Below are positions 26,046-34,399 of a DNA stretch of 64,000 nucleotides, one piece after another. The notes under the pieces are model-generated. The model ran no database searches and was not told the origin of the DNA. It saw nothing but the letters and a program-made list of their open reading frames with translations. The stretch comes from Hymenobacter arizonensis (GTDB lineage Bacteria; Bacteroidota; Bacteroidia; Cytophagales; Hymenobacteraceae). The position numbers were made by a program, and so were the translations under genes. Within the stretch, counting starts at the first letter, position 1. Each line of letters begins with the position of its first letter. The stretch is taken from contig NZ_FOXS01000004.1 in the NCBI RefSeq assembly GCF_900115775.1, positions 1 to 64,000 on the forward strand. The letters run 5' to 3'.

Positions 26046-26555
26046 TTAGAAGTTCCGTTCGCCCGTCTCGCGCTTGCCCAGCATCACGGAGCCAACCATC
26101 GCAGCCAGCAGCAGAATCGAAGCCAATTCAAACGGCAGCGCGTACTGCTGAAACAGCACCATGCCCAAGCGGTCAACCATACCAATTTGCGAGTCGAAGC
26201 TGGCGGGGTCGTAACCGGCGGGGTTCACGTTGCGCATGGCAGCTACCAGAATCAACAGCAGCGAGCCACCGGCAATGGCAGCTGCGAACTTAGCCAAGGC
26301 TGGCTTGTGTGGCTCCGTTTCCTCGTTCAGGTTTAGAAACATAATCACGAACAGGAACAGCACCATGATGGCGCCGGCGTACACGATGATGTTCACGGCA
26401 GCCAGAAACTGCGCGTTGAGCAGCAAGTAGTGACCAGAAAGCGTGAAGAACGTGAGGATGAGAAAGAGCACGCTGTGAACCGGGTTCTTGGCCAGTACCA
26501 CACCCAATGCACTCAGCAGGGCCACGAACGAGAGAAAAAGAAAGAGAGGGGACAT
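26046..26555 (-). CDS. nuoJ: NADH-quinone oxidoreductase subunit J
   Basis: A 169-residue, five-helix subunit of the proton-pumping membrane arm of complex I. The conserved third-helix stretch AAVNIIVYAGAIMVLFLFVIM identifies it. The ATG at 26555 is used; a longer frame starting at 26585 would translate part of the intergenic repeat. It is the last nuo gene here and is followed by a terminator, not by nuoK. Confidence 0.93.
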   Translation of the reverse strand: MSPLFLFLSFVALLSALGVVLAKNPVHSVLFLILTFFTLSGHYLLLNAQFLAAVNIIVYAGAIMVLFLFVIMFLNLNEETEPHKPALAKFAAAIAGGSLLLILVAAMRNVNPAGYDPASFDSQIGMVDRLGMVLFQQYALPFELASILLLAAMVGSVMLGKRETGERNF

Positions 26556-26560
26556 AAAGG

Positions 26561-26665
26561 TGTCATGCTGAGCGGAGCGAAGCATCTTATCACGCTTGCG
26601 CCGCGAGGATTAACATATTCTGACGAAAGCAGCGCTGATAAGATGCTTCCTTCGTCAGCATGACA
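26561..26665. repeat. Inverted-repeat element, GTCATGCTGAGC family, nuoJ/nuoI gap
   Basis: A 105-base element bounded by TGTCATGCTG and its complement CAGCATGACA. The left arm includes GAAGCATCTTATCA; the right arm is the matching GATAAGATGCTTCC. The loop holds TATTCTGACGAAAGCAGCG, shared with the three sister copies. It fills most of the gap between nuoI and nuoJ. Confidence 0.85.
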
Positions 26666-26671
26666 GACGGA

Positions 26672-27250
26672 TTATGCCAGTTGCGAACGCAGCTTGTCGG
26701 CTTGCTCGGGCGTGAGCTGGATGCCGCGCTTCGAGCGGTTGTCTGGCGTCACGGGCTCTACCAGCCGGTCTTTGCCGTAGATGAACTCATCGCGCTCAAA
26801 GCGCGGCGGGGCCATTTTGTCGGCTTGGAGGTACACGGCGGCTTTAGGGCAAGCTTCTTCACACAAGCCGCAGAAGATGCAGCGCAGCATGTTGATTTCG
26901 TAGCTGATGGCGTACTTCTCCTCGCGGTAGAGGTTCTCTTCGCCCTTCTTGCGCTCGCCGGCAACCATAGTGATGGCTTCGGCGGGGCAGGCGACGGCAC
27001 ACAGGCCGCAGGCAGTGCAACGCTCCCGGCCGGCTTCATCGCGCTTGAGCACGTGCAGGCCCCGGAAAACGGGAGAGAAGGGACGGGTCTCGTCGGGGTA
27101 ACGAACGGTGACTTGTTTCTTGGTTGCGGCACGGAAAAAGTGACGCATTGTAATGGTCAGGCCCTGGAAAATAGCCGGCAGGTAGGCCCGCTCGGCCAGG
27201 GTCATGGGCTTCTTTTCGAGAACTTTGGCGCGTTTGCTTAGGGATTCCAT
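26672..27250 (-). CDS. nuoI: NADH-quinone oxidoreductase subunit I
   Basis: A 192-residue subunit with two [4Fe-4S] clusters (N6a, N6b) that passes electrons from the peripheral arm toward NuoB. Ligands are C78, C81, C84, C88 (CTACGLCAVACP) and C124, C127, C130, C134 (CIFCGLCEEACP). The N-terminal helix (about 15-40) contacts the membrane arm. Confidence 0.96.
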   Translation of the reverse strand: MESLSKRAKVLEKKPMTLAERAYLPAIFQGLTITMRHFFRAATKKQVTVRYPDETRPFSPVFRGLHVLKRDEAGRERCTACGLCAVACPAEAITMVAGERKKGEENLYREEKYAISYEINMLRCIFCGLCEEACPKAAVYLQADKMAPPRFERDEFIYGKDRLVEPVTPDNRSKRGIQLTPEQADKLRSQLA

Positions 27251-27258
27251 AGGGTTTC

Positions 27259-27364
27259 TGTCATGCTGAGCTTGCGAAGCATCTTATCAGGTTCGCGAAG
27301 CCGCTGAGGTAACTTATTCTGACGAAGGAAGCGGAGATAAGATGCTTCCTTCGCCAGCATGACA
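27259..27364. repeat. Inverted-repeat element, GTCATGCTGAGC family, nuoI/nuoH gap
   Basis: A 106-base element with the same borders and orientation as the copy at 26561. The arm core GAAGCATCTTATCA is kept. The loop varies (TTATTCTGACGAAGGAAGCGG) but is alignable with the sister loops. Confidence 0.85.
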
Positions 27365-27370
27365 AGCGGG

Positions 27371-28465
27371 TTACTTAATTACGCCGAAGGTAATCAGGCC
27401 GCCTGTCAACATGATGTTGAAGATGGCCAGGGGGATGAGGATGGTCCAGCCCAGGCGCATCAACTGGTCGTAGCGGAAGCGCGGCAGGGTCCAGCGCACC
27501 CACATGAAGAAGAAAATGAAGCTGAAGATTTTCGTAAACAAGCCCACCACACCAAGAATGGTGATGATATTCTGAGCTGTTACCAGCTCCAGGCCTTGCG
27601 ACGACACCAGCCAGTTGCGCAGCTCGGCCTGGAAGGGGAAGTTAAAGCCGCCGAAGTACAGCACGCTCATCACGGCCGAAGCCACGAACACGTTGATGTA
27701 CTCAGCAAACAGGTACAGACCCATTTTCATAGAGCTGTACTCGGTGTGGTAGCCGCCAATCAACTCGGTTTCGCATTCTGGCAAGTCGAAGGGTGTCCGG
27801 TTGGTCTCGGCGAAAGCGCACACGATGAAGATGATGAAGCCCAGTGGCTGCTTCATCACGTTCCAGTTAAAAATGTCGTTCCACACGAAAGGCGCTTCCG
27901 AGGTCTGCTGAAAGGTGATTTCGCGCAGCGACAAGGTGTTGGAAATCATCAGCACGGCAATCAGGGCGAGGCCCATGGCGATTTCGTAGCTGATGTTTTG
28001 CGAGGCAGCGCGAATGGCACCGAGCAGCGAGAACTTGTTGTTCGACGCCCAGCCACCAATCATGATGCCGTACACGCCCAGCGACACCATGCCGAACACG
28101 TAGAGCATGCCGACGTTGATTTCAATGCCTTGCAGGTGAATAGCCGTTTCGCCGAACTGCAGCACATTGCCGAAGGGAATAACCGCCGACGACATGAGCG
28201 CCGTGACCATTGCCAGGCAGGGCCCGAAAACGAACAGCGCCCGGTTGGCACCGGCTGGGAAGAATTCTTCTTTGGTGAAGAGTTTCACCGCATCAGCCAG
28301 CGGCTGCAACAGGCCAAAAGGACCCGCGCGGTCCGGGCCCACCCGGTCCTGTAGAAACGCGGCAATGACGCGCTCAGCGTAGGTAGAATAGGTGGCAATC
28401 AGCAGCGAAACGCCGAAAACTACCAGAACAACGAGGCCTTGCCAGCCCAGAATGGGAAGAGTCAT
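27371..28465 (-). CDS. nuoH: NADH-quinone oxidoreductase subunit H
   Basis: A 364-residue, eight- to nine-helix subunit forming the quinone chamber at the junction of the two arms. Conserved segments are QDRVGPDRAGPFGLLQPLAD near the N-terminus, IGGWASNNKFSLLGAIRAAS, and FAETNRTPFDLPECETEL in the third cytoplasmic loop. Confidence 0.96.
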   Translation of the reverse strand: MTLPILGWQGLVVLVVFGVSLLIATYSTYAERVIAAFLQDRVGPDRAGPFGLLQPLADAVKLFTKEEFFPAGANRALFVFGPCLAMVTALMSSAVIPFGNVLQFGETAIHLQGIEINVGMLYVFGMVSLGVYGIMIGGWASNNKFSLLGAIRAASQNISYEIAMGLALIAVLMISNTLSLREITFQQTSEAPFVWNDIFNWNVMKQPLGFIIFIVCAFAETNRTPFDLPECETELIGGYHTEYSSMKMGLYLFAEYINVFVASAVMSVLYFGGFNFPFQAELRNWLVSSQGLELVTAQNIITILGVVGLFTKIFSFIFFFMWVRWTLPRFRYDQLMRLGWTILIPLAIFNIMLTGGLITFGVIK

Positions 28466-28473
28466 ATAGTATA

Positions 28474-28579
28474 TGTCATGCTGAGCTTGCGAAGCATCTT
28501 ATCACGTTCGCGCCGCTCGGGTAGGTATTGTTTCTGGCGAAGGCAGCCGTGATAAGATGCTTCCTTCGTCAGCATGACA
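28474..28579. repeat. Inverted-repeat element, GTCATGCTGAGC family, nuoH/nuoG gap
   Basis: A 106-base element with the same borders, orientation and arm core as its neighbours. Its loop carries GTTTCTGGCGAAGGCAGCC. It begins 8 bases before the nuoH start codon and ends 11 bases after the nuoG stop. Confidence 0.85.
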
Positions 28580-28589
28580 GACGATTTAA

Positions 28590-29606
28590 TTAGCCATTAA
28601 TGCCGCCCAAACGCAGGGGCGGGTTACGTTCCAGCTCGCGGGTCGTGCTTTCTGGCAAGTCCAGAATTACCTGCGGGTTCACCACTGGCAATTCGTAGTG
28701 GTTCTGCGCAATAACCGAAGCACGGTTAATGTGCGCCGGGCCTTCGAGAACCCAGTCAGCAGTTTCCTTTTTATCAAAACGGCAGGTGTTGCAAATCCAC
28801 TCTTTTACTTCGCCGTACTGGTCTTTGCGGGCCGTTACGCGGAGCACGTCCTTGCCTTTATACCAAAGGGTTACTTTGCCGCAGCACTTCTCGTTTTCGC
28901 ACTCGCGGTGGGCGTTCACGGGTTTCGTAAACCACACGCGCTGCTTGAAGCGGAAGGTCTTATCAGTTAGCGCGCCCACGGGGCACACGTCGATGACGTT
29001 GCCGCTGAATTCGTTGTCGATGATGTTCTCGATGTAGGTGCCGATTTCCGAAGCATCGCCGCGGCCCAGTACGCCGTGCACACGCTCGGGGGTGAGCTGG
29101 TCGGCGGTGTACACGCAGCGGTAGCACAGGATGCAGCGCGTCATGTGCAGCTGAATGAGCGGGCCGATGTCGATTTTCTCGAAAGTGCGGCGCTCTTCCT
29201 CGTAGCGGGTGGTGCTCACGCCGTGCTCGAAGGCGAAGTCTTGTAGGTCGCACTCGCCGGCCTGGTCGCATACTGGGCAATCGAGCGGGTGGTTGATGAG
29301 CAGCATTTCCACGATGCCCTTACGCACGTCCATCACTTGCTGCGAAGTTGTGTTTTCGACCACCATGCCGTCTTGCACCGTGGTGATGCACGAGGCCACC
29401 AACTTGGGCATGGGGCGCGGGTCTTTGGCCGAACCGGCCGCCACGCGCACCAAACAGGCGCGGCACTTGCCGCCGGTGCCCTTCAGCGGGGTATAGTAGC
29501 ACATGGCGGGCGGCACCACGCCCCCGCCAATCTGGCGAGCTGCGTTCAGGATAGTGGTTCCGTCCGGAACCTCTACCTCAATGCCGTCGAAGGTTATTTT
29601 AGCCAT
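28590..29606 (-). CDS. nuoG: NADH-quinone oxidoreductase subunit G, short form
   Basis: A 338-residue peripheral-arm subunit. Ligands for N1b are C36, C48, C51 and C73; for N5, H105, C109, C112 and C118; for N4, C157, C160, C163 and C207. Cysteines C235, C240/C241, C271 and C274 suggest a residual iron-sulfur subdomain. The frame then ends, so the 400-500-residue molybdopterin-type domain of E. coli NuoG is missing. From family knowledge the short form is usual in Bacteroidota, so it is not a broken gene. Confidence 0.93.
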   Translation of the reverse strand: MAKITFDGIEVEVPDGTTILNAARQIGGGVVPPAMCYYTPLKGTGGKCRACLVRVAAGSAKDPRPMPKLVASCITTVQDGMVVENTTSQQVMDVRKGIVEMLLINHPLDCPVCDQAGECDLQDFAFEHGVSTTRYEEERRTFEKIDIGPLIQLHMTRCILCYRCVYTADQLTPERVHGVLGRGDASEIGTYIENIIDNEFSGNVIDVCPVGALTDKTFRFKQRVWFTKPVNAHRECENEKCCGKVTLWYKGKDVLRVTARKDQYGEVKEWICNTCRFDKKETADWVLEGPAHINRASVIAQNHYELPVVNPQVILDLPESTTRELERNPPLRLGGING

Positions 29607-29616
29607 TGGTTATATA

Positions 29617-29721
29617 TGTCATGCTGAGCGGAGCGAAGCATCTTATCACGTCTGCGCAGCTGTTGATTAGTATTTCTGACGAAAGCAGCGGTGATAAGAT
29701 GCTTCCTTCGTCAGCATGACA
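29617..29721. repeat. Inverted-repeat element, GTCATGCTGAGC family, nuoG/nuoF gap
   Basis: A 105-base element, fourth in the series, same orientation. It has TGTCATGCTG and CAGCATGACA borders and the loop stretch TATTTCTGACGAAAGCAGCG, nearly identical to the copy at 26561. It ends only 4 bases from the nuoF stop. Confidence 0.85.
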
Positions 29722-29725
29722 GGCG

Positions 29726-31066
29726 TTAGGCCAATACCGGGGCACCGCGGTAAGCAGCGCCGGGAGCAGTGGCTTCTTTGGGGTTGGTCACGTGCCACTC
29801 AAACTCGTGGCGGAAGTGACGCACTGCAGCCGATACCGGCCACGCGGCGGCTTCGCCAAGCGGACAAATGGTGTTGCCTTCAATCTGCTTGGCTACGCTC
29901 ACAATCAGGTCGATGTCGTGCATCGAGCCGTGGCCATGTTCGAGGCGGTGCAGTACTTTTTCCAGCCAACCCGTTCCCTCACGGCAGGGCGAGCATTGCC
30001 CGCACGACTCGTGGTGGTAGAAGCGGCTGAAGTTCCAGGTGTTCTTCACGATGCACGTGGTTTCGTCCATCGCAATGAAGCCGCCGGAGCCCAGCATGGT
30101 GCCCGTGATGAAGCCGCCGTCAGACAGCGACTCATAGGTCATCAGGCGGTTTTCGCCGGCCGCAGTTTTCAGGATAAGCTCTTTAGGAAGAATTGGAACA
30201 GACGAACCACCGGCCACAACAGCCTTCAGGTCGCGGCCTTTCCAGATGCCGCCGCAGTACTCATCGGAGTAGATGAATTCCTCCACCGGCACGCCCAGCT
30301 CAATTTCGTAGATGCCGGGTTTGTTCAGGTGGCCGCAGGCCGAAATCAGCTTGGTGCCCGTGCTTTTGCCGACGCCGATTTTGGCGTATTCGTCGCCGCC
30401 TTCGTTCACGATAACCGGCACGGCCGCAATAGTTTCCACGTTGTTAACCACCGTAGGACGGGCATAAAGGCCCTGCACAGCGGGGAATGGCGGCTTATTG
30501 CGCGGGTTGCCGCGCTTGCCTTCCAAAGATTCCAGCAGTGCGGTTTCTTCACCGCAGATGTAAGCGCCGGCACCGGGATGCACGTGCAAATCGAGCGAGT
30601 AGCCCGAGCCAAGGATGTTTTCGCCCAGGAAACCAGCCGCATAAGCCTCAGCAATAGCTTTTTCGAGAATGCGCAGCACGTACAACAACTCGCCGCGGAT
30701 GTAGATGTAGCTGGTGCGCGCGCCCAGTGCGTAACTGCCCGCAATCATGCCCTCTATGAGCAAGTGGGGCAGTTTCGACATCAGCTGACGGTCCTTGAAG
30801 GTACCCGGCTCCGATTCGTCGGCGTTGCAGACGAGGTAGCGCGGCACGCCCTCGGGCTTGGCCAGAAAGCTCCATTTCATGCCCGTGGGGAAGCCTGCGC
30901 CGCCGCGGCCGCGCAGGCCCGACTTCTTCACTTCTTCCACCACTTCGTCGGGCGTCATGGTTTTGAGGGCCTTCTCCACGGAGCGGTAGCCGCCGTGCTT
31001 GCGGTACACGTCGAAGGTGTCGATGCCTTCAACGTTGATATGTTCAGTTAATAGCTTGCGGCCCAT
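29726..31066 (-). CDS. nuoF: NADH-quinone oxidoreductase subunit F
   Basis: A 446-residue subunit that binds NADH, FMN and cluster N3, the entry point of electrons into complex I. The glycine-rich NADH/FMN segment GRGGAGFPTGMKW spans 53-65. Cluster ligands are C355, C358, C361 (SCGQCSPCREG) and C401. It follows nuoE by 31 bases with no repeat between. Confidence 0.96.
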   Translation of the reverse strand: MGRKLLTEHINVEGIDTFDVYRKHGGYRSVEKALKTMTPDEVVEEVKKSGLRGRGGAGFPTGMKWSFLAKPEGVPRYLVCNADESEPGTFKDRQLMSKLPHLLIEGMIAGSYALGARTSYIYIRGELLYVLRILEKAIAEAYAAGFLGENILGSGYSLDLHVHPGAGAYICGEETALLESLEGKRGNPRNKPPFPAVQGLYARPTVVNNVETIAAVPVIVNEGGDEYAKIGVGKSTGTKLISACGHLNKPGIYEIELGVPVEEFIYSDEYCGGIWKGRDLKAVVAGGSSVPILPKELILKTAAGENRLMTYESLSDGGFITGTMLGSGGFIAMDETTCIVKNTWNFSRFYHHESCGQCSPCREGTGWLEKVLHRLEHGHGSMHDIDLIVSVAKQIEGNTICPLGEAAAWPVSAAVRHFRHEFEWHVTNPKEATAPGAAYRGAPVLA

Positions 31067-31097
31067 AATGGTAAGCGTTGTGCTGTTGGCCAGCCGA

Positions 31098-31670
31098 TTA
31101 GTAGTTCTTCAGCGAGTTTGGTAACTCCGTTTCCTCCCAAGGCAGTATGGGGCGGTGCACCAGGCTCTTCAATTCGTTCAGCATGGCATCCACTGCTTCC
31201 GGCGTGTCCAGCTGCTCGTAGTATTTCTCGCGCACCTGCACGATGGGGGCGAAGCCGCAAGCAGCCAGGCACTCTACTTCCTTCAGGGTGAAGGTACCGT
31301 CGGGCGAAGTGCCACCCACCTTGGCGCCGGTGATGCGCTCCAGATGTTCCGTCAACTCATCAGAGCCGCGCAGCATGCAAGGGCCAGTGCGGCAGATTTC
31401 CAGCACGTGCTTGCCTACTGGCTTGAGGTTGTACTGCGTATAAAAAGACGACACTTCGTACACTTCAATCGGTTTGATTTTCAGTGTTTCGGCCACCAAA
31501 TCCTGTACTTCGGGGCTCACCCAACCGCCAAATTCGGCTTGCGCAATGTGCAGAATCGGCAACAGGGCCGACTTGCTCTTGTCTTCCGGATAGTGCGTGA
31601 GCAGGCGTTTGATTTCCGCTTGAGCAGCGGGAGAAAATTGCGGTTTGGTCGGCGCGGTGGTCGGCTCCAT
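31098..31670 (-). CDS. nuoE: NADH-quinone oxidoreductase subunit E
   Basis: A 190-residue thioredoxin-fold subunit carrying [2Fe-2S] cluster N1a. Ligands are in CRTGPC and ECLAACGFAP (C-x4-C, then C-x3-C). The ATG at 31670 is preferred; a GTG five codons upstream (31685) is possible. It lies 21 bases after the nuoD stop. The C-terminal tail after the cluster domain is a little longer than in E. coli. Confidence 0.94.
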   Translation of the reverse strand: MEPTTAPTKPQFSPAAQAEIKRLLTHYPEDKSKSALLPILHIAQAEFGGWVSPEVQDLVAETLKIKPIEVYEVSSFYTQYNLKPVGKHVLEICRTGPCMLRGSDELTEHLERITGAKVGGTSPDGTFTLKEVECLAACGFAPIVQVREKYYEQLDTPEAVDAMLNELKSLVHRPILPWEETELPNSLKNY

Positions 31671-31691
31671 ATCAATTAGGTTCACAGAAAA

Positions 31692-32954
31692 CTAGGCGTC
31701 CAGTTCGCCAGCGATGACGTTCATGGACGAGAGAATGACAATGGCGTCCGACAACGTCGTGCCCACGGCCATTTCCGGGTAAGCTTGGTAGTAGATAAAG
31801 CAGGGCCGGCGGAAGTGCAGGCGGTAGGGCGTGCGCCCACCGTCGGAAATCAGGTAGAAACCCAATTCGCCATTGCCGCCTTCCACGGAGTGATATACCT
31901 CGCCAACGGGCGCATCAATCTCGCCCATGATGATTTTGAAGTGGTAAATCAGGGCCTCCATGTTCTTATACACTTCCTGCTTGGCGGGCAAGTAGTAATG
32001 CGGAGCATCGGCATGGTAAGGGCCTTCGGGCAGGTTCTCCAGTGCTTGCTTGATGATGCGAAGGCTCTGCCAAATCTCCTCGTTACGGACGATGAAGCGG
32101 TCGTAGGTATCGCCGTTGGTGCCCACCGGAATGTCGAACTCGAAGTCTTCGTAAGAAGAGTAGGGATTCATGGCGCGCACGTCGTAGTCGACGCCCGCCG
32201 CCCGCAGGTTGGGGCCGGTGAAGCCGTAGTTCAACGCCTTTTCCGCCGAAATCGGGCCCACGTTCACCACGCGGTCCATAAAAATGCGGTTGCGGTTGAA
32301 CATAGATTCGAACTCCTTCATCACGGCCGGGAAGGTCTTCAGCCAGTCACGCAGCTTTTGCAGCGCCACCGGTGAGAAATCCCGCTCCATGCCGCCCACA
32401 CGGCCCATGTTGGTGGTCAGGCGCGAGCCGCACACCTCCTCATAGATTTCATAAATCTTCTCACGCTCCTGGAACACGTACAGGAAGCCGGTGAAGGCGC
32501 CGGTATCTACACCCAGGATGGAGTTGCAAATCAGGTGGTCGGCAATACGAGCCAACTCCATCATAATCACGCGCATGTACTGCGCCCGCTTGGGCACGGT
32601 CACGCCGAGCAGCTTCTCTACCGTCATATGCCAGCCCATGTTGTTGATGGGCGACGAACAGTAGTTCATCCGGTCGGTGAGGGGCGTGATTTGGTAGAAC
32701 GGCCGGCGCTCCGCGATTTTCTCAAACGCGCGGTGGATGTAGCCAATGGTGGGCACGCCGGACACAATTCGCTCGCCATCCATTTGCAGGATGTTCTGGA
32801 AAATGCCGTGCGTGGCCGGGTGCGTGGGGCCCAGGTTCAGCGTCGTCAGCTCCTGGCTGAAGTCGTTGAGCAGGGGCATGAGCTGGCCGTGGCGCTGCGC
32901 TACGGCCTCCTCGTGTATTTTATGGGTGCCTTCCAGCGTGTCGTTTACTGCCAT
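31692..32954 (-). CDS. nuoD: NADH-quinone oxidoreductase subunit D
   Basis: A 420-residue, 49-kDa-type subunit that, with NuoB, forms the quinone-binding site. Family segments include LGPTHPATHG near the N-terminus, GYIHRAFEKIAE, and the C-terminal SDAIVILSSMNVIAGELDA. It is separate from NuoC here, unlike the fused NuoCD of E. coli. Confidence 0.96.
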   Translation of the reverse strand: MAVNDTLEGTHKIHEEAVAQRHGQLMPLLNDFSQELTTLNLGPTHPATHGIFQNILQMDGERIVSGVPTIGYIHRAFEKIAERRPFYQITPLTDRMNYCSSPINNMGWHMTVEKLLGVTVPKRAQYMRVIMMELARIADHLICNSILGVDTGAFTGFLYVFQEREKIYEIYEEVCGSRLTTNMGRVGGMERDFSPVALQKLRDWLKTFPAVMKEFESMFNRNRIFMDRVVNVGPISAEKALNYGFTGPNLRAAGVDYDVRAMNPYSSYEDFEFDIPVGTNGDTYDRFIVRNEEIWQSLRIIKQALENLPEGPYHADAPHYYLPAKQEVYKNMEALIYHFKIIMGEIDAPVGEVYHSVEGGNGELGFYLISDGGRTPYRLHFRRPCFIYYQAYPEMAVGTTLSDAIVILSSMNVIAGELDA

Positions 32955-32982
32955 TTTATTCTTGTCGATGAGGGGTGGCGTC

Positions 32983-33078
32983 TGTCATCCTGAGCTTGCG
33001 AAGGACCTTCTCAGGTCCGGGCAAATGCACTGCAAATTGTTCTAGCTTGAGAAGGTCCTTCGCAAGCTCAGGATGACA
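32983..33078. repeat. Inverted-repeat element, GTCATCCTGAGC variant, nuoD/nuoC gap
   Basis: A 96-base element. The arm GTCATCCTGAGCTTGCGAAG is the exact complement of the right side CTTCGCAAGCTCAGGATGAC, extended by GACCTTCTCA. It shares GTCATnCTGAGC with the other elements but has CCTTCTC in place of CATCTTATC, and a different loop. Confidence 0.8.
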
Positions 33079-33099
33079 GGTATGCGCATGACAAATGGC

Positions 33100-33660
33100 C
33101 TAGCGGCCGAAAAACAGGTCGGTTTTGTCTTCGCGGGTACCGTCCTCGAGCGGGTATTCACGCCGCATCGGGAAGTAGTCCATGTCCTCGACGTTGAGGA
33201 TGCGAATGAGATTGGGGTGGCCGGTGAAGATGACTCCGTAGAAGTCGTAGGCCTCGCGTTCCATCCAGTTGGCGGTGGCGTAGAGGTCGGTCAGGGTCGG
33301 CACCACCGGGTCGGTGATGGGGAAATAGATTTTTATCCGCAGGCGAATGTTCTGCGTCAGGCTGTGCAGATGGTAAATCATGCCCAGCTCCTTGCCCTCG
33401 TTCTCGGGGTAGTTGATGCCGCACATGGTGGTCAGGAAATGAAACCTGATTTCCTGGTCCTGTTGCAAGCCAGCGATGATGTCGTGTATGCGTTCCCGCG
33501 TGGTGGTCACCGTGAGCAGGCCGTAGGGCTCCTCAATGTCGGTAAAGGTGCCCTCGCCAAACAGGCTGGTGAGCAAAGCCAGCACCCGCGCATTCTGGAC
33601 CTTAATCGGGTCTTCGGCAACTGGAGCTTCGGGAGCGGCGGCAGATTCCTGAGGATTCAT
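33100..33660 (-). CDS. nuoC: NADH-quinone oxidoreductase subunit C
   Basis: A 186-residue peripheral subunit. The family signature ends in NWMEREAYDFYGVIFTGHPN and is followed by RILNVEDMDYFPMRREYPLE. An acidic, proline-rich N-terminal about 20 residues precede the domain. It supports NuoD and NuoB structurally and has no cofactor. Confidence 0.95.
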   Translation of the reverse strand: MNPQESAAAPEAPVAEDPIKVQNARVLALLTSLFGEGTFTDIEEPYGLLTVTTTRERIHDIIAGLQQDQEIRFHFLTTMCGINYPENEGKELGMIYHLHSLTQNIRLRIKIYFPITDPVVPTLTDLYATANWMEREAYDFYGVIFTGHPNLIRILNVEDMDYFPMRREYPLEDGTREDKTDLFFGR

Positions 33661-33667
33661 TCTTTGG

Positions 33668-33767
33668 TAGCTATTAGCTTTTAGCGGCTAGCTGTTAGCT
33701 TTCTTTTCGAGCCGGAAATCTGATTGCCCGAGAGAGCTAACAGCTAACAGCTAATGGCTAACAGCTA
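33668..33767. repeat. Inverted-repeat element, GCTAACAG family, nuoC/nuoB gap
   Basis: A 100-base element. The left side 33668-33700 is built of TAGCTATTAGC-like units; the right side 33735-33767 is built of AGCTAACAGCTAACAG units and is largely its reverse complement. Unit sequence and layout match the element before aspS (21468-21578), not the GTCATGCTGAGC family. Confidence 0.75.
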
Positions 33768-33769
33768 AT

Positions 33770-34324
33770 TTACTTGATGTTGTACGACGCCAGCAGGGCC
33801 TGATACTCGGGCGCATTGCGGCGGCGGAATGATTCGTTTTTGGCGAGGTCCTGCACGCGCATCAGGCCGTCGAGCACTTGCTCGGGGCGGGGCGGGCAGC
33901 CGGGCACGTACACGTCGACCGGGATGATGCGGTCGATGCCTTGCAGCACTGAGTACGAGTCGAAAATTCCGCCTGAGCAGGCGCAGGCGCCCATGGCCAG
34001 CACCCAGCGGGGCTCGGCCATTTGCTCATACACTTGCTTCACAATAGGAGCCATTTTCTTGGCAATGGTGCCCATTACCATGAGCAAGTCAGCCTGGCGG
34101 GGCGAGAAGCTGGGGCGCTCGGAGCCGAAGCGCGAGATGTCGTAGTGCGAGCCCATGGTAGCCATGAACTCGATGCCGCAGCAAGATGTAGCGAAGGGTA
34201 AGGGCCAGAGCGAGTTAGCGCGGGCAATGCCCACTACTTTCTCCAGCGAAGTGGCGAAGAAGCCAGCGCCTTCAACGCCCTCGGGGGCCTCGACAGTTTT
34301 GATTTCTGGAACTCGGGTATCCAT
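33770..34324 (-). CDS. nuoB: NADH-quinone oxidoreductase subunit B
   Basis: A 184-residue subunit holding cluster N2, the last iron-sulfur centre before quinone. Ligands are the tandem pair C48-C49 (TSCCGIEF), one of the cysteines in GACACSGG (C114 or C116), and C143 in VPGCPPRPE. It begins 75 bases after the nuoA stop. Confidence 0.96.
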   Translation of the reverse strand: MDTRVPEIKTVEAPEGVEGAGFFATSLEKVVGIARANSLWPLPFATSCCGIEFMATMGSHYDISRFGSERPSFSPRQADLLMVMGTIAKKMAPIVKQVYEQMAEPRWVLAMGACACSGGIFDSYSVLQGIDRIIPVDVYVPGCPPRPEQVLDGLMRVQDLAKNESFRRRNAPEYQALLASYNIK

Positions 34325-34399
34325 AGTTGAGATGGGTCAGTTTGGAGGGCCTAATGGCCTAGTTACGAACACCAGCGGCGCCGCAAAAGTTTGGCTGAA

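Noticed and set aside
26556..26585. N-terminal extension of nuoJ beginning MLRSAQHDTF
   Set aside because: These codons come from the intergenic inverted repeat; the ATG at 26555 gives the normal NuoJ start.
27359..28354. A 331-codon plus-strand frame opposite nuoH
   Set aside because: It is antisense to a highly conserved gene, and its product is His/Gln-rich without a family pattern.
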